DNA from: Oxyruncus cristatus
Taxonomy: Eukaryota > Chordata > Aves > Passeriformes > Cotingidae
Assembly: GCA_013399855.1 (NCBI GenBank)
Contig: VXAY01006800.1
Location: 906,578-970,577, forward strand
Length of the DNA stretch: 64,000 nucleotides
Direction: 5' to 3'
This document shows, in pieces, positions 62,094 to 64,000 of the stretch (position 1 is its first letter; each line of letters opens with the position of its first letter). The position numbers and the translations under genes were made by a program. The notes beneath the pieces are model-generated. The model was not told the DNA's origin, searched no databases, and was given only the letters and a program-made list of their open reading frames with translations.

Positions 62094-64000
62094 AAGGCAA
62101 GCAAATGAATAAAGCCCCTCCAGATGTTTGTAGAAGGAACTGCTATGTACCAGAAGGTTATGAAAACACTGATGCCAAAAAAATCTCAGAAATTTCTTAT
62201 GTATATTAAATATTTTTATTTACTCAAATTGATGGGGTAAAATATATGTAATTTAAAAATGATGCAAATTGCAATCTGTGTAAGAGAGCAAACCAAAAAG
62301 ATTGAAACATGGGCAACTTAAAAAAATGTTGGAAATGTCAAAAAGGTAATAAAAAATATAACAAAATACATATGGTGGAAATTTAGGATATGACAGAATT
62401 TCAGATATATATTTATTCAAGCACTGGCCACTGAAAGGATATTTTATGATGAAAATAAATAGTAATTAATGGAATAGTAATAATTTCTGATTTTATTGCA
62501 GTCAGGTTTTGTCTTTTTAAACTAATTCAAAGAAATTATCTAGAATGAGAATAAGCCTCCTCAGGAACTGAATATAAGCTGAAGCTGCTAAGCAAAACCT
62601 GCAAATCAGCACCTCAGTAGGAAAATAGGTCGTAACCCTATAATTATACATGAACACAGCTTTTTTTACATGTGGTGGGAGTCCCAACTGTTTTAGCAAT
62701 TTAAAATTTATCTTCTGACCGCACCTTGGGAGCCTCTTATGGTCAGTAATTGAGCCAAAACCAAAGTTTCTTACTCCTCACTCTGCTGTTTTCTCATTAG
62801 TGTTCATGATTTACTCCGGTCATAGTTTACAGCAGAGAGGATCTGAGATAGTGTACCATTAAGGAAAATAATTAACATTTAATTTTTTAGCTTGTCATGA
62901 ATATGTCTTAAATGCATGAAAAGATTCTTTTCTCCACATGTAGCTTCTTCAGCTTTTGTGACCTCTCTACAGAGCAGAACAGAAACCAGTGCTTAGATGA
63001 TTTAAAGCGCGTGAGGGGGAGATGGAAAGAGAAGAACTACTGTAAATATAACTCAAAAAATCATGACAAACTGGGTAGTTTAATGATTCTGTGGTTTCAG
63101 TAGACGATGTTCTGTCTGGCAAAAAGCTTTGTCAGAAGAAAGCTGTTACCACGTAGCTTGTGGAAATGTCCTTCACTCAGTCTTCTTTTCTGTTTGTTTG
63201 TTGGAGGAGTTTTTTGGGTTTGCTTTTGAGATTAGTTTGTTTGGGGTTTTTGTCCCCCAAAGATTATGTTAATTACATTCATATGCTGTCCTGCCTAAAA
63301 GCAGATGCCACTCGAGCAGAAAACAAAGCTGGCACAGACAAGGGGATTGCTCTTCCTGAATGGTATGTTGGTTTCAGCTGCAGGTTAACTTAGTTCTCAC
63401 ACAGTTCATAGAAGTTTGTAGACTGACAAATGCTTGATTTAAGTGCCAGTTAGCCAAAGCAGGAACGTTGCCTTTACTCACCTGGCAAGGGAGACACTGT
63501 AACCAAGAACGTGCCTTTCCCAAGTTGGAACTTGATGAGCTAACCCAGCTGAAAAAAAAAAAGTTGAAAGTAGTGCTTTTCTTTGATACTAGGCATGCAA
63601 GTAATAAAATAAGTCACTTGAGAAGGAGGAAAACTGATGACCCATAGAGCTCAATTTCCCATGTAGGAAAGGAGAAGTAACGTTAGAGAAATTTTAAATG
63701 ACAGAGTTGGGATTTACTCCTTGTAAATCTACCTTTAACTGTTAAGAAAATTGATTTATGATGAACTCAGAAAGTTCCCATCTCCACATCACCACTGACC
63801 AGTGTGATGTTTATTCCCAGTCACTTCACAGGGAAATAGCAACACTTTTACATGCTGATCTTACCACCATCATAAGGTCAACCACAAATATTTTGAAGAA
63901 TTATAGTAGCAGACGACTGAATGCTGTGGATCTGAATCCTGGTTTCTGATGCTGTTATTTTCTGAGTTAATGTTGTTTTGATAATTTATATTGATAATTA

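Larger units (their letters stand above)
51169..64000. other. AT-rich non-coding stretch
   Basis: No gene is supported in these 12.8 kb. The longest frames (about 100 codons, at 52878-53180 plus and 59895-60200 minus) carry no recognisable domain. Simple repeats at 51.6, 53.3, 56.9, 59.5 and 62.0 kb are listed separately. I see no further LTR or CR1 sequence, apart from a doubtful CR1-tail-like ATTCTATG at 59661-59668. Confidence 0.5.

Overview
The window looks like nuclear DNA from a bird. It is visibly AT-rich, has no dense or operon-like coding, and I could not support any host protein-coding gene, tRNA or rRNA in it. The bird assignment rests on four pieces of interspersed repeat: two 3' ends of CR1 LINEs (at about 32.8-33.1 kb and 51.1 kb, both minus strand) and two long terminal repeats of endogenous retroviruses of kinds I recognise from bird genomes (at about 5.0-5.6 kb and 44.0-44.7 kb, both plus strand). 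Low repeat density with CR1 and scattered solo LTRs is typical of birds. I cannot name the species, chromosome or neighbouring genes.

Layout. 1-5.0 kb: unique AT-rich DNA with small tandem duplications. 5.04-5.63 kb: solo LTR with a TATA box and poly(A) signal. 5.6-12.6 kb: AT-rich unique DNA. 12.6-14.9 kb: less AT-rich stretch with a hairpin and several unassigned short reading frames. 14.9-20.9 kb: AT-rich unique DNA with a C-run holding one ambiguous base. 20.95-21.06 kb: a perfect 26-unit TCTA microsatellite. 21.4-21.9 kb: a promoter-like, higher-GC block that could be an unrecognised LTR. 22.2-22.8 kb: frames open on both strands, unassigned. 29.19-29.22 kb: a 32-base run of N inside T/G-rich low-complexity DNA. 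32.84-33.14 kb: CR1 3' end that still encodes the C-terminus of its reverse-transcriptase polyprotein. 44.00-44.74 kb: second solo LTR, with a perfect 5-bp target-site duplication. 49.5-50.9 kb: AT-rich stretch with many homeodomain-like TAAT cores, a guess at conserved non-coding DNA. 51.1 kb: very short CR1 tail. The rest to 64 kb is AT-rich unique DNA with simple repeats.

There is no gene network to describe. The window reads as a gene desert or a very long intron or intergenic region. No candidate for a new biological system stood out. The best-supported observations are the two LTRs (one with clean integration boundaries), the long perfect tetranucleotide repeat, and the CR1 remnants. 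The short reading frames scattered across the window, up to 145 codons, show no domain or family signature that I recognise.
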